From: Methanomassiliicoccaceae archaeon UBA421
GTDB taxonomy: Archaea; Thermoplasmatota; Thermoplasmata; Methanomassiliicoccales; Methanomethylophilaceae
Length of the DNA stretch: 41,867 nt
Direction: 5' to 3'
NCBI GenBank assembly: GCA_002498365.1
Contig: DAHB01000005.1
Location: forward strand, 419,308 to 461,174
The first letter of the stretch is position 1. Every line of letters begins with the position of its first letter. The notes below the pieces were generated by a model. It made no database searches. It saw nothing but the letters and a program-made list of their open reading frames with translations, and was not told the origin of the DNA. This document shows, piece by piece, positions 1 through 7,397 of this stretch. The position numbers and the translations under genes are program-made.

Positions 1-302
1 CTTGCGGATATCTCCACGCATACAAGAGATCCGCGGACGCATATATCGGCCAGGTGCGACGGGGTGGTCCCGCCGGATGCTCCTAGGTACAGCACGCGGC
101 TGCCCTCGGTGAACGGAAATGCCCTCCCTCCGTTGGTTATGTACGCAGACAGCTTACTCCTCCTCGGAGACCACTCGCGGTACTCCTTCCCGTTGTCGGA
201 CGCGAGGCGCTCGCCGTAGATCCGCTTCCCGGGACAGGCAGACAGGGTGTATAGCCTCCCCCTCTCGGAAAAAACCCCGGGCACGCGGTCCAAAGACTCC
301 AT
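1..302 (-). CDS. flpA: Fibrillarin-like rRNA/tRNA 2'-O-methyltransferase, N-terminal part (cut by window edge)
   Basis: Reading the minus strand from an ATG at 302 gives about 100 residues of archaeal fibrillarin before the left edge cuts the gene. Visible family segments are an N-terminal stretch with YGERL and EYREW, the conserved RSKLSAYI, and the SAM-binding loop LYLGASGGTTPSH followed by a VCVEIS-like strand. Fibrillarin is the catalytic subunit of the archaeal C/D box RNP and adds 2'-O-methyl groups to rRNA and tRNA sites chosen by guide RNAs, with Nop5 and L7Ae. Nop5 usually lies beside flpA but would be outside this window. It is divergent from the NAD kinase fusion gene, and the roughly 80-base gap must hold both promoters. 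The identification is firm. Confidence 0.9.
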   Translation of the reverse strand, partial: MESLDRVPGVFSERGRLYTLSACPGKRIYGERLASDNGKEYREWSPRRSKLSAYITNGGRAFPFTEGSRVLYLGASGGTTPSHLADICVRGSLVCVEISA

Positions 303-352
303 GCCCGTAACAACGCCGTGGTTTTAGAAATAATCTGTGCCGTCGGTTGCAA

Positions 353-362
353 ACCCTAAATA
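353..362 (+). promoter_or_regulatory. TATA-like element for the NADP phosphatase/NAD kinase gene
   Basis: The A/T-rich stretch CCTAAATAC is centred about 29 bases before the ATG at 386, the normal archaeal TATA distance for a leaderless or nearly leaderless message. It lies inside the longer open frame that begins with TTG at 347, which argues against that upstream start. Confidence 0.5.
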
Positions 363-385
363 CAGGGGGATATCAATGCGGTTGC

Positions 386-1993
386 ATGGATATCCACATC
401 CTTCGTGAGATCGCCGACGCAGTTCAGGCGGCGGTATCCCTCATACCCGACCCCTGCAGCAGGGGCAACGAGATATGCATGGGCAACGACGGCACACCCA
501 CATCCGAGATAGACAAAGTGGCCGAGAACGCGGTGCTCGGGTACATAGAGTCCAACCGCCTGGCTCTGAACGTGCTCAGCGAAGAGATAGGCTTCGTGGA
601 CAACGGCGCGTCGGAGGTTCTGGTCCTCGATCCCATCGATGGGACAAGCAATTCAGTGGCCGAGATACCTTTCTATACGATATCCATGGCCGTCGGCACG
701 GGCTCGCTCTGCGGCATGCACACGGCCTACATCAGGAACCTGGCGACAGGGGACGAGTTCTGGGCGCACAAAGGGGATGGCGCTTATTACAACGGAAGGA
801 GGATAAACGTCAGGAAGCCGGATTTCTCCAAACTGTTCGCCCTTATATACATGGGGAACGCCGCTGTCGATGAAGCGTTCGCCCTTGCAAAGAACGTCAA
901 GACCTCCCGCTCCATGGGCTGCGCCTCCCTTGAGATGACGCTCGTGGCACTAGGACACGCCGATATCTATTACATGAACACCTACCGTTACAACCGTGCC
1001 GTCAGGACTGTGGACATCGCCGCCAGCGCGCTGATACTCAGGGAGGCGGGCGGCGAGATATTCGATATCGGTGGCAACAAGCTGGACATGCCGCTGGACA
1101 ACGCATACCACGCCAGTTTTGTGGCGTGTTCGTGCAGGGAGGTCTTCGACCACATCATGAGGGCCCACATCGAGGAGCACGGCGCTACGCGTTACGGGAT
1201 ATACGCCAACGAGACCGTCCCCGGGGCGGCCGAGTATGTGAGGAGGGCGTACGATGCTTTGAGGGGGGAGAAGGTAACCCTCGACACGGCGGCCGCCAGG
1301 CTGATCGGGGCGGAAGGCGTGCCTATTTCGGAGATCGAGGCGGACATCGTCGTGGTGATAGGAGGGGACGGCACGATACTCAGGGCGCTCAAGAAGACGG
1401 ATGCCGCCGTGATAGGGATCAACGCCGGAGGCGTGGGGTTCCTGGCCGAGGTCGAGCCGGACGAGATAGAGGAGAGCATATCCCGCATCAGGCGCGGAGA
1501 GTACTCGGTTGAGGAGAGGATCAAGCTCAGGACTTTTTACGAGGGGGAATATCTCTCGGAGGCCGTGAACGAGACAGTGATACACACTGATTCCGTGGCG
1601 AAGATCAGGCAGTTCAAGATATATGTCAACGAACACCTGGCAACGGAGGTCCGCGCGGACGGCATAATCATCTCGACGCCCACAGGCTCCACCTGCTACG
1701 CCATGAGCCTCGGCGCGCCCATAACCGACCCGGGGGTCGGAGCTTTCCTGATAGTCCCCATGGCGGCGTTCAAGTTCGCTTCCCGTCCGTTCGTAGTCCC
1801 GTATACGGCCAAGATAACCGTCGAGGCGGTCATGGACAAGGGCTGCCTCATAGTGGTGGACGGCCAGCACGAGTACCCGATGAGGGGAGGGACGCGGGCG
1901 GAATTCTCGCTTTCCGACAACCTCGCCAAATTCATCAAGCTGGACAAGGATTTCTACTCGAGGGTCAGGGAGAAGCTGGTGAACGCCATATGA
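386..1993 (+). CDS. Bifunctional NADP phosphatase / NAD kinase fusion
   Basis: The 535-residue protein has two domains. Residues 1 to about 260 are an inositol monophosphatase/FBPase-like fold with the metal-binding pair EE at 66-67, LDPIDGTSN at 81-89 and a C-terminal AASALILREAGGEI element. Residues about 265-535 are an NAD kinase with GGDGT at 326-330, INAGGVGFLAE, an NE-containing segment (AVNETVIH) and STPTGSTCYAMSLG. The same domain order is known in Methanocaldococcus MJ0917, which both makes NADP from NAD and dephosphorylates NADP, so this enzyme probably sets the NADP/NAD balance in the cytosol. The start at 386 is chosen over a TTG at 347 because a TATA-like element overlaps the upstream stretch. 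The stop overlaps the next gene by four bases (ATGA), so the two are likely co-translated. Confidence 0.9.
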   Translation: MDIHILREIADAVQAAVSLIPDPCSRGNEICMGNDGTPTSEIDKVAENAVLGYIESNRLALNVLSEEIGFVDNGASEVLVLDPIDGTSNSVAEIPFYTISMAVGTGSLCGMHTAYIRNLATGDEFWAHKGDGAYYNGRRINVRKPDFSKLFALIYMGNAAVDEAFALAKNVKTSRSMGCASLEMTLVALGHADIYYMNTYRYNRAVRTVDIAASALILREAGGEIFDIGGNKLDMPLDNAYHASFVACSCREVFDHIMRAHIEEHGATRYGIYANETVPGAAEYVRRAYDALRGEKVTLDTAAARLIGAEGVPISEIEADIVVVIGGDGTILRALKKTDAAVIGINAGGVGFLAEVEPDEIEESISRIRRGEYSVEERIKLRTFYEGEYLSEAVNETVIHTDSVAKIRQFKIYVNEHLATEVRADGIIISTPTGSTCYAMSLGAPITDPGVGAFLIVPMAAFKFASRPFVVPYTAKITVEAVMDKGCLIVVDGQHEYPMRGGTRAEFSLSDNLAKFIKLDKDFYSRVREKLVNAI

Positions 1994-2370
1994 AGAAGAT
2001 ACGGGGAATATACGCGGAGCTCGTGGACGCATTCAACGAAGCTGCCCGCTCAACCTATCCGGAAGAGTTCCTGAGCATGATGAGGGAGGACGACGGCATA
2101 ATCTCCGAGCTGGTATTGATACCCGGCACGGTCTATGGAGATTCCCATAGCTTTCTGAGCGATTGGATGGCGCCCGTGGACTTCAGCCTGGTCGGTACCG
2201 TCCATTCCCATCCGGGCCATTCCAACGAACCGTCGGAGGACGACCTTCAGTATTTCTCCAACTACGGAGGGGTGCACATAATAACATGCATGCCCTTCGA
2301 CCGTAGAAGTTGGAAGGCCTACAATTCCAAGGGCGAGGCGCTGGACCTGGAGCTTTTCACTGACTCCTGA
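1990..2370 (+). CDS. JAMM/MPN-domain metalloprotease
   Basis: This 126-residue protein is a stand-alone JAMM domain. The zinc signature is complete: HSHP at 72-75, then S82 and D85 in PSEDD, with a candidate catalytic glutamate at 40 (ISELVL). Archaeal JAMM proteases (HvJAMM1 type) cleave ubiquitin-like SAMP proteins from their targets or process sulfur-carrier proteins. The substrate here is not shown by the sequence. It starts inside the stop of the NAD kinase fusion (ATGA) and is therefore translationally coupled to it, which is an odd pairing. Its 3' end overlaps the convergent phosphohexomutase-like gene by 14 bases. The family call is firm; the biological role is open. Confidence 0.85.
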   Translation: MKKIRGIYAELVDAFNEAARSTYPEEFLSMMREDDGIISELVLIPGTVYGDSHSFLSDWMAPVDFSLVGTVHSHPGHSNEPSEDDLQYFSNYGGVHIITCMPFDRRSWKAYNSKGEALDLELFTDS

Positions 2371-3682
2371 GGCTGTTGGCCACAATATCTTTGGCCATCT
2401 CGAGCAGCCCTACCGCATAGGCCTTGTCACCGGCCTCGACCTTGATCTCCATTATCCCATCCTGGTCCGGATAGCCGAGTAGGAACCAGCCATCCTTCAT
2501 GTCTACGCGCCATCCCTTGGTGTGCATGAAATTCTTGTAGTCGAGGTCGTCGATCGCGTCGGCGATCTTCCTTCCCAGAGCCTCGTAGCTTCCGGTGCAG
2601 TGTACCCTGGTGCTGTCCGTCACGAAGACGGGCATCTCGTCCAGGATGCTGCTCAGGCTGTTGGTGCCGGCGAACTGCGCGATCTTCGCGGCCGCGAAGA
2701 TACCGTCTGGGCATTTTGTCATTCCCGGGAGAACTATCGTTCCGTTGGCAAGTGCTCCGAAGTCCGCCCTCTCCTCCCTCATGGTGTCTCCGAGGGACAC
2801 AGGGGTAGGCTCGCATTTTATGATCCTGCGTTTGTCATTCTCCGTATCGTCGCCCCAGAATGCGCGGTCGACATTGGAAGAAATGTCCACGGGCACGACC
2901 ATCTTGTCGGGCTTCAGGAATCCCACCAGAAGAGCCAGCAGTTTGCTGCCCGTAACGTATCTGGCCTCCTCGTCCATCAGCGCCAAGCGGGTCCCGTCGC
3001 CGTTCAGGAGTATTCCGATGCTCCCCGGCGTAGCCTTGACCGCCGCCTGTGCGTCCTTTGCTTCCGGGGCCTCGATCCCTGGAAACCTTGGCGCATAGTT
3101 GCGGTCGGGATGGGAGTTGATGCTGGTCACGTCGGCTCCCGCGGCGGCCAGCGCCTGGGGGGCCACCAGAGATGCGCTGCCGCATCCGCAGTCCACGACG
3201 ACCGGGCAGTCGATCTCCCCGCAGACGCTGACCAGTTTCTTGATATAGTCGTCCGCTACAGTGTCAGATCTCCTTATGGTGCTTATCGAGTGATACTCCG
3301 GCAGAGGTGCCGAGCTTCCGATGTATTTTTCCAGCTGCCTGATCTGCTGGTCGTTGAACCTGGACCCGTCCGGGTTGCGCAGGGTGATCCCGCTGACCAT
3401 CCCATATACGTTGGGCTCGCCAACCATGGCGCAGCAGTTCGAATCTCTGCCGACCAGCGCCCCCGCGGGGGAAGGTACATAGCCGGCATCGACCACGTGC
3501 GACCCCACGGAGAGAACCCCCGACACGAAGGCGTCCCTTATCATCCTGCTGCTGCGGCTGAGGTCCATCCCCACCGTGACCTTCCTGTAGGTCGTTCCAA
3601 CGGCTCTTCCGGCATGGAGGGCTTTATCCGGTGTCATTGCCGCATCTACAGTAGACATAAGCTCCAATTTATTGGAAGGCAT
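2357..3682 (-). CDS. Phosphohexomutase-superfamily protein with degenerate active site
   Basis: The 441-residue protein has the length and four-domain plan of archaeal phosphoglucomutase/phosphomannomutase/GlmM: VVVDCGCGSASLVAP opens domain 2, and MREERADFGALANGT lies in domain 3. All four catalytic loops are changed. The phosphoserine loop (family TASHNP) reads MVGEPNVYG at 86-94 with no serine. The metal loop (DGDxDR) reads NGDGTR at 227-232. The sugar loop (GEESGH) reads ALANGT at 310-315. The phosphate loop (RPSGTEP) reads GYPDQDG at 403-409. The frame is intact and the fold signatures remain, so it is probably a maintained non-catalytic homologue rather than a pseudogene. ATG 3682 fits a TATA-like AAATATGA about 30 bases upstream; ATG 3658 with GGAG before it is the alternative. 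Confidence 0.8.
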   Translation of the reverse strand: MPSNKLELMSTVDAAMTPDKALHAGRAVGTTYRKVTVGMDLSRSSRMIRDAFVSGVLSVGSHVVDAGYVPSPAGALVGRDSNCCAMVGEPNVYGMVSGITLRNPDGSRFNDQQIRQLEKYIGSSAPLPEYHSISTIRRSDTVADDYIKKLVSVCGEIDCPVVVDCGCGSASLVAPQALAAAGADVTSINSHPDRNYAPRFPGIEAPEAKDAQAAVKATPGSIGILLNGDGTRLALMDEEARYVTGSKLLALLVGFLKPDKMVVPVDISSNVDRAFWGDDTENDKRRIIKCEPTPVSLGDTMREERADFGALANGTIVLPGMTKCPDGIFAAAKIAQFAGTNSLSSILDEMPVFVTDSTRVHCTGSYEALGRKIADAIDDLDYKNFMHTKGWRVDMKDGWFLLGYPDQDGIMEIKVEAGDKAYAVGLLEMAKDIVANSLRSQ

Positions 3683-3789
3683 CAAGTAGCAATGGTCTTT
3701 GGTTGTTCATATTTCTTACCATGATATCCTTCTACGGATTGAGTCCAAATGTCCCAGACATCCTTATTTTGCTCGAAAATCAAATAATA

Positions 3790-3797
3790 TTTAAATA
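3790..3797 (+). promoter_or_regulatory. TATA box for the 72-residue protein gene
   Basis: TTTAAATA stands in a very A/T-rich stretch. Transcription would start near 3820, just ahead of ATG 3823 and about 40 bases before the preferred ATG at 3859. Confidence 0.55.
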
Positions 3798-3858
3798 CTA
3801 TCAATGTAGATTTATCAAAAGGATGGCCAGTACTGGCCAGCTCAATGGAAGGGAAAAC

Positions 3859-4077
3859 ATGGTTATGGAAAAAATCGATTTCGGCAAAGCACAGATGATA
3901 GCCAAGTCAAAGGGTCTCCAGCCCGGGAGGGTCAAGGGCACCCAGGGCGTTCAATTCACAAAGGGCTCCAACGACCGTCTGACGGTCATTTCTTGGGAAG
4001 AGTTCGAGCAAGCACTCAAGAAGAGGGGCCTGGCAATATACGAGTCGGGCGGCTGGATGAAGATAATGAAGGCATAA
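3859..4077 (+). CDS. Small uncharacterised protein, 72 residues
   Basis: I do not recognise a named family. The protein starts MVMEKIDFGK, is basic in the middle (KGLQPGRVKGTQ) and ends GGWMKIMKA. It has no cysteines, signal peptide or membrane segment, and looks like a compact cytosolic, possibly nucleic-acid-binding protein. The purine-rich GGAAGGG six to eight bases before ATG 3859 supports that start. An in-frame ATG at 3823 would add 12 residues (MASTGQLNGREN) and would be nearly leaderless from the TATA box at 3790. It has its own promoter and a hairpin just after its stop, so it is a single-gene unit between the convergent mutase-like gene and tRNA-Leu. Confidence 0.7.
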   Translation: MVMEKIDFGKAQMIAKSKGLQPGRVKGTQGVQFTKGSNDRLTVISWEEFEQALKKRGLAIYESGGWMKIMKA

Positions 4078-4084
4078 ACATTCA

Positions 4085-4103
4085 CGCCGGAGGCTCTCCG
4101 GCG
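4085..4103 (+). terminator. Hairpin with downstream T-rich tract
   Basis: CGCCGGAG and CTCCGGCG form a perfect eight-pair stem around a three-base loop seven bases after the stop of the small gene. A T-rich stretch follows at 4111-4116, though that stretch also serves as the tRNA-Leu TATA region. Confidence 0.5.
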
Positions 4104-4110
4104 CATCACT

Positions 4111-4120
4111 CTTTTTATAG
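4111..4120 (+). promoter_or_regulatory. TATA box for tRNA-Leu
   Basis: CTTTTTATAG sits about 30 bases before the first base of the tRNA. Confidence 0.55.
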
Positions 4121-4146
4121 AACTAAGTAATCTCCCGTCCTGGAAC

Positions 4147-4234
4147 GCAGGGGTTGCCGAGCTTGGCCAAAGGCGATAGATTCAGGGTCTATTCGTGCAG
4201 GCGTTCGTGGGTTCAAATCCCATCCCCTGCACCA
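4147..4234 (+). tRNA. tRNA-Leu (anticodon CAG)
   Basis: The acceptor GCAGGGG pairs with CCCCTGC. The D arm GCCGAGC...GGC, anticodon stem ATAGA/TCTAT with loop TTCAGGG, a long class-II variable arm and T arm GTGGG-TTCAAAT-CCCAT are all present. The anticodon CAG reads the leucine codon CUG. Discriminator A is followed by an encoded CCA at 4232-4234. No intron is seen. Confidence 0.95.
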
Positions 4235-4548
4235 TTCTGACTTTGCCCGCATCCCGGCGTGCTTTTCGCGTTCTTTCCGAGCATTTGTGCGCATACGGTC
4301 GCGCTATGGGCGGCCCGTACAAACGCATCACCGGCCCCCATGTCGCCATGGTGCCCGGCAGTCGTTTATTTCCGAGAGGGTCCGCCGCGGAGGGATTGCT
4401 CAAAAGCGTCCGTTCAGTGGCCGGTAAAGCCTTCACTACGGTCTGCGTCGTCCGTAAAGCCTATCCCCGGACGGAGTAAAAGTCGGAAATCCCGCTTGTC
4501 CGGAAATCGGTCCATTATGGTCACTTCTAAAGTGCCAGTACAGTGATC
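4235..4548. other. Gene-poor G/C-rich interval between tRNA-Leu and the DUF1634 gene
   Basis: No open frame here looks like a protein, and the translated overlapping frames are low-complexity and arginine-rich. Two short direct repeats are present: GTAAAGCCT at 4424 and 4454, and CGGAAATC at 4484 and 4501. An untranslated RNA cannot be excluded. Confidence 0.4.
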
Positions 4549-4818
4549 TTAGAACAAATAGGAGATCAATGTCGCAACGGCGGTCATGGCTATCAGCAGC
4601 AATGCGACACCGGCCCATTTTAGATCCCTCTCCCTGAACAGGGAGGCCATCGAGACAGCAACCCCCAGCATGGGAGAGACTATAAGAACCAAAATGCCCA
4701 GCCATAGGGCGGTCTCGCCCATGCCCAGAGATTCCATGGCGAGTCCGAGGGCGATCATCGATACGCCGGCGACGGCACCCCACCAAAGGGCCTTTGAGGT
4801 CGACTCGTTGAGGCTCAG
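4549..4818 (-). CDS. DUF1634-type membrane protein, probable CTG start
   Basis: About 89 residues with three hydrophobic segments (roughly WWGAVAGVSMIALGL, LWLGILVLIVSPMLGVAV and WAGVALLLIAMTAVATLI) match the DUF1634 type that is commonly encoded directly after TauE/SafE permeases. No ATG, GTG or TTG lies in frame before the first membrane segment. A CTG at 4818 overlaps the TauE stop as CTGA, the same four-base geometry as the ATGA and GTGA overlaps elsewhere in this window, and a G-rich stretch ends six bases before it. An ATT at 4824 is another candidate. A -1 slip on the G run of the TauE end would instead give a fusion. It probably works as a small partner of the permease in the membrane. 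Confidence 0.75.
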   Translation of the reverse strand: MSLNESTSKALWWGAVAGVSMIALGLAMESLGMGETALWLGILVLIVSPMLGVAVSMASLFRERDLKWAGVALLLIAMTAVATLISYLF

Positions 4819-5636
4819 AACAATCCCCCCGCATCCATCATCATCACCGTTGCTATGAAGAACAAAAGCACCGAAAAATATCTTTTCAGGGACTTCCCGT
4901 CCACATGGGAGGTTATCTTGGTCCCGATCATGGAGCCGATGAAACCTCCGACGGCCACAGCTCCGGCGAACGTCAGCGAGATGTCGCCCATCGCGAAATA
5001 GAGCACCGCACCGGCGAACGCGGTAATGCCGATCATGTAGTTGCTGGTGGCCGCCGCGGCCTTGATGGGGACATGCATATGCAGGTTCATTATGGGCACC
5101 TTTATGGCGCCTCCGCCGATGCCCGTCATCGAGGCAAGGACTCCGGCCACCGTGCACATGGCGGCCCCGCTCTTCGTGTTCCGGATCTGGTATCCCACGT
5201 CTTTCTTCTGCACATCGTCGTAATACGTGAAGCAACGTTTACCGGAGCAGTCGCCGGGTTCCACCGCGAGCTCGGGGTTGAAGATCATCTTGGCCCCGCT
5301 GTACACCAGGACCAGCGAGAAGATCACGGTCAGCGCCGCATTGCTGATGTAGGTCGCTGCCACGACTCCGGCGATGGCGCCTATGACGGTCGTGATCTCC
5401 AAAAAGAGCCCCAGCCGTATGTTGGATATGCCTTTGTCCACATAGACTGCCGAAGCTCCCACAGACGTGGCCACTATGCCGACGAGGCTGATGGCGGCGG
5501 CATCCTTCGCCGCGAGACCGTAGAAGATCACCAGTATGGGGACGATCAACATTCCTCCGCCTATCCCGAAGAGGGCGCCCGTAACTCCCGCTAAAACTCC
5601 CACCAGGATAAGCGAGAAAAGCAACTCCGGTCCCAT
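4815..5636 (-). CDS. TauE/SafE-family permease (sulfite/sulfonate-type exporter family)
   Basis: The 273-residue protein has about eight membrane segments in two homologous halves, each starting with a glycine-rich motif: GALFGIGGGMLIVPIL near the N terminus and MTGIGGGAIKVPI after a central loop. The loop contains two cysteines (DCSGKRC) and soluble charged residues. The family moves small anions, often sulfur compounds, but the substrate here cannot be read from sequence. The start is the ATG at 5636, giving MGPELLFSL; the longer open frame upstream is not membrane-like and crosses the divergent promoter region. It is followed by the overlapping DUF1634 gene and is divergent from the THUMP protein. 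Confidence 0.85.
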   Translation of the reverse strand: MGPELLFSLILVGVLAGVTGALFGIGGGMLIVPILVIFYGLAAKDAAAISLVGIVATSVGASAVYVDKGISNIRLGLFLEITTVIGAIAGVVAATYISNAALTVIFSLVLVYSGAKMIFNPELAVEPGDCSGKRCFTYYDDVQKKDVGYQIRNTKSGAAMCTVAGVLASMTGIGGGAIKVPIMNLHMHVPIKAAAATSNYMIGITAFAGAVLYFAMGDISLTFAGAVAVGGFIGSMIGTKITSHVDGKSLKRYFSVLLFFIATVMMMDAGGLF

Positions 5637-5708
5637 GGTACCCGATTGACGGTTCCTTATTAAGAATGTGGCAAAAGGATTATTAGCACTGCGGGTGTAG
5701 AGCCCTCT

Positions 5709-6560
5709 GTGTCCGTAATAATGGTCAGGTACTCGGAGATAGGTCTGAAGAGCACGCCGGTCAGACTGAGGTTCGAGAACCAATTGAAAGACTGTATGCT
5801 ATCGATGCTGGCTTTCGACGGCGTCGAAGCGATCGTCGAGAAGGGAGATGCCCGTTTTTACGTGTACGCATCGGACAACCACAAGGCGTTATGGTCCTTG
5901 AGAAAGGTTTTCGGGATCGGTTCGATGTCGATCGCAGAAGTCACTACGTCTTCGATGGAGGATATATGCCGTACCGCCGCCGAGTATTCAAAAGGCCGCA
6001 TACGGGAAGGTCAGTCCTTCGCCGTCAGGCCGAGAAGGGAGGGCACCCATCAATACAGGAGCACCGATGTGGGCAGGGAGGCAGGCTCCGCGATATTCCT
6101 GGAGAACGAGCACCTCGGAGTGCGCGTCGACCTCACCTCTCCCGACAAGGTGTTCTATGTGGAGGTCAGGGAGAACAAGGCATACATCTTCGACGACTAC
6201 GTGAGGTGCCATGCGGGCCTCCCGGTGGGGACCCAGGGGCGTGTCGTCGCATATCTCGGGGACGACCGTTCGACGCTTTCGGCATGGCTCATGATGAAGA
6301 GAGGGTGCAGGATAATGGCAAGAGGTTCTGATTCCGCCGGGATACTGATACACTACGACCCGGACATGAAGTTCCTTTACGACGACCAGGAAGACCCCCG
6401 CAGCGCGCTGGGGTATGTTTTCGGCACCTCTCTGGAAGACGTAGGGAAGGTGGACGTTTCAAAGTACGAACTCCCGATATACTTCCCGACGGTGGGCATG
6501 TCCGACGACCAGGTCGGTAAAAAGATAGCTTCGCTGAAAGAAGAGTGTAAAATAAATTAA
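5709..6560 (+). CDS. ThiI-like THUMP-domain protein lacking the PP-loop motif
   Basis: The 283-residue protein starts like ThiI (MVRYSEIGLKS), followed by the ferredoxin-like and THUMP RNA-binding regions to about residue 170. The pyrophosphatase loop that should follow, SGGxDS, reads AYLGDDRST at 181-189, yet the neighbouring ThiI-like AWLMMKRGC at 192-200 is kept. The C-terminal part is shorter than in ThiI, which is normally near 380-480 residues. ThiI uses ATP through this loop to make 4-thiouridine at tRNA position 8, and that activity should be lost here, leaving an RNA-binding protein. GTG 5709 gives MSVIMVRY; ATG 5721 is equally possible. It converges on L15e across a strong hairpin. 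Confidence 0.8.
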   Translation: MSVIMVRYSEIGLKSTPVRLRFENQLKDCMLSMLAFDGVEAIVEKGDARFYVYASDNHKALWSLRKVFGIGSMSIAEVTTSSMEDICRTAAEYSKGRIREGQSFAVRPRREGTHQYRSTDVGREAGSAIFLENEHLGVRVDLTSPDKVFYVEVRENKAYIFDDYVRCHAGLPVGTQGRVVAYLGDDRSTLSAWLMMKRGCRIMARGSDSAGILIHYDPDMKFLYDDQEDPRSALGYVFGTSLEDVGKVDVSKYELPIYFPTVGMSDDQVGKKIASLKEECKIN

Positions 6561-6570
6561 AATGTTTGTT

Positions 6571-6591
6571 GAGCGGGGGCAGCCCCCGCTC
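6571..6591. terminator. Inverted repeat between convergent genes
   Basis: GAGCGGGGGC and GCCCCCGCTC form a perfect ten-base inverted repeat around one base. It lies between the THUMP gene stop and the L15e stop and overlaps the last base of L15e. As a symmetric element it could end transcription from both sides, although a clear T tract is missing. Confidence 0.45.
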
Positions 6592-7249
6592 AGTGGTTGT
6601 ACTGGCGAGAAAGCTGCTTCTTCTTGCTGTTGCTGCGCTTGTTGACCCTGACAGACGGCCTTGCGTTCTCGGCGCCCTTTCCGGTGTGCCTCATTCCGCG
6701 TCCCTTCTGTCCTGCAGAGGTCTTTCCGCGGTAAACGCGGTTGGTGCTGCTCTTCTTGCAGATCCAGTTTATCTTGTTGTCAGCTTTGATGACCGGGTGA
6801 GCAGGGTCGACAAGGATGACCTCGTACCACTCGTGCTGCCCGTCGGCTCCTACCCAGTAGGAGTTAAGCACTTCCATGTTGGGGTATCTCTTGGCCGTCC
6901 TCTCCTCCGCGATGCTTTGGATGCTCTTTCCGACGGTCATTCTGTTGATACCTTTCCTCTTGGCCCTCCTTCCGGCCGTGATGGCCCTTTTGTTGAAGTT
7001 GCCCTTCCTGACACGGGCCCTTACGATGGCGTAGCCCTGCTTGGCTCTGTAACCAAGGGCTCTGGCCCTGTCAAGGCGGGTGGGCCTCTCGACCCTTATG
7101 AAGTTCTCTTCTCTTCTCCAAAGGATCTTTCTCTCGTAGTTCAACGCTTTGACGTATGATTTTTCCGGCACGTCCCACGCGTCTCCGATATAGCTGTACA
7201 TGCTCTTACCGTTGACGGGGCGTACCTCTTCCTGAGATTCGTTGCTCAT
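6590..7249 (-). CDS. rpl15e: Large-subunit ribosomal protein L15e
   Basis: The 219-residue, highly basic protein is full length for archaeal L15e. Recognisable parts are YSYIGDAW, RARALGYRAKQGY, VRVRKG-like RARVRKGNFNKR, GINRMTVGKS and a C-terminal RGMRHTGKGAEN region. It is a structural protein of the 50S subunit. The ATG at 7249 is preceded by AGGTGAT at the right distance; a GTG nine bases upstream is less likely because it lies inside that ribosome-binding site. A TATA-like TATTAAATA on this strand lies about 90 bases upstream. Confidence 0.95.
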   Translation of the reverse strand: MSNESQEEVRPVNGKSMYSYIGDAWDVPEKSYVKALNYERKILWRREENFIRVERPTRLDRARALGYRAKQGYAIVRARVRKGNFNKRAITAGRRAKRKGINRMTVGKSIQSIAEERTAKRYPNMEVLNSYWVGADGQHEWYEVILVDPAHPVIKADNKINWICKKSSTNRVYRGKTSAGQKGRGMRHTGKGAENARPSVRVNKRSNSKKKQLSRQYNH

Positions 7250-7334
7250 TTGTATCACCTTTTCGGATTCACCTTTTTAGGGGCACATTTCCGCAGAGCG
7301 AATAATGCTCTGTGAGATTGTGATTACCAGGGAG

Positions 7335-7344
7335 TATTTAATAA
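7335..7344 (-). promoter_or_regulatory. TATA box for rpl15e
   Basis: On the minus strand TTATTAAATA precedes the gene by about 90 bases, implying a leader of some 60 bases that includes the AGGTGAT site. Confidence 0.5.
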
Positions 7345-7362
7345 TTGATGGCCGGAAGGTCA

Positions 7363-7376
7363 GATAAACATTTATC
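7363..7376 (+). promoter_or_regulatory. Palindromic A/T element ahead of the zinc-ribbon gene
   Basis: GATAAA and TTTATC form a perfect six-base palindrome around CA. It is centred about 28 bases before the ATG at 7398, so it can act as TATA region, operator, or both. Confidence 0.4.
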
Positions 7377-7397
7377 GGCCGACGGCGATGTTCTGTC

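Noticed and set aside
347..385. TTG 347 as start of the NAD kinase fusion
   Set aside because: It would place the TATA-like element inside the coding region, and the added residues match nothing in the family.
4815..5783. Longer TauE frame starting near 5783
   Set aside because: The added N terminus is soluble, not family-like, and covers the divergent promoter and the start of the THUMP gene. ATG 5636 fits the family.
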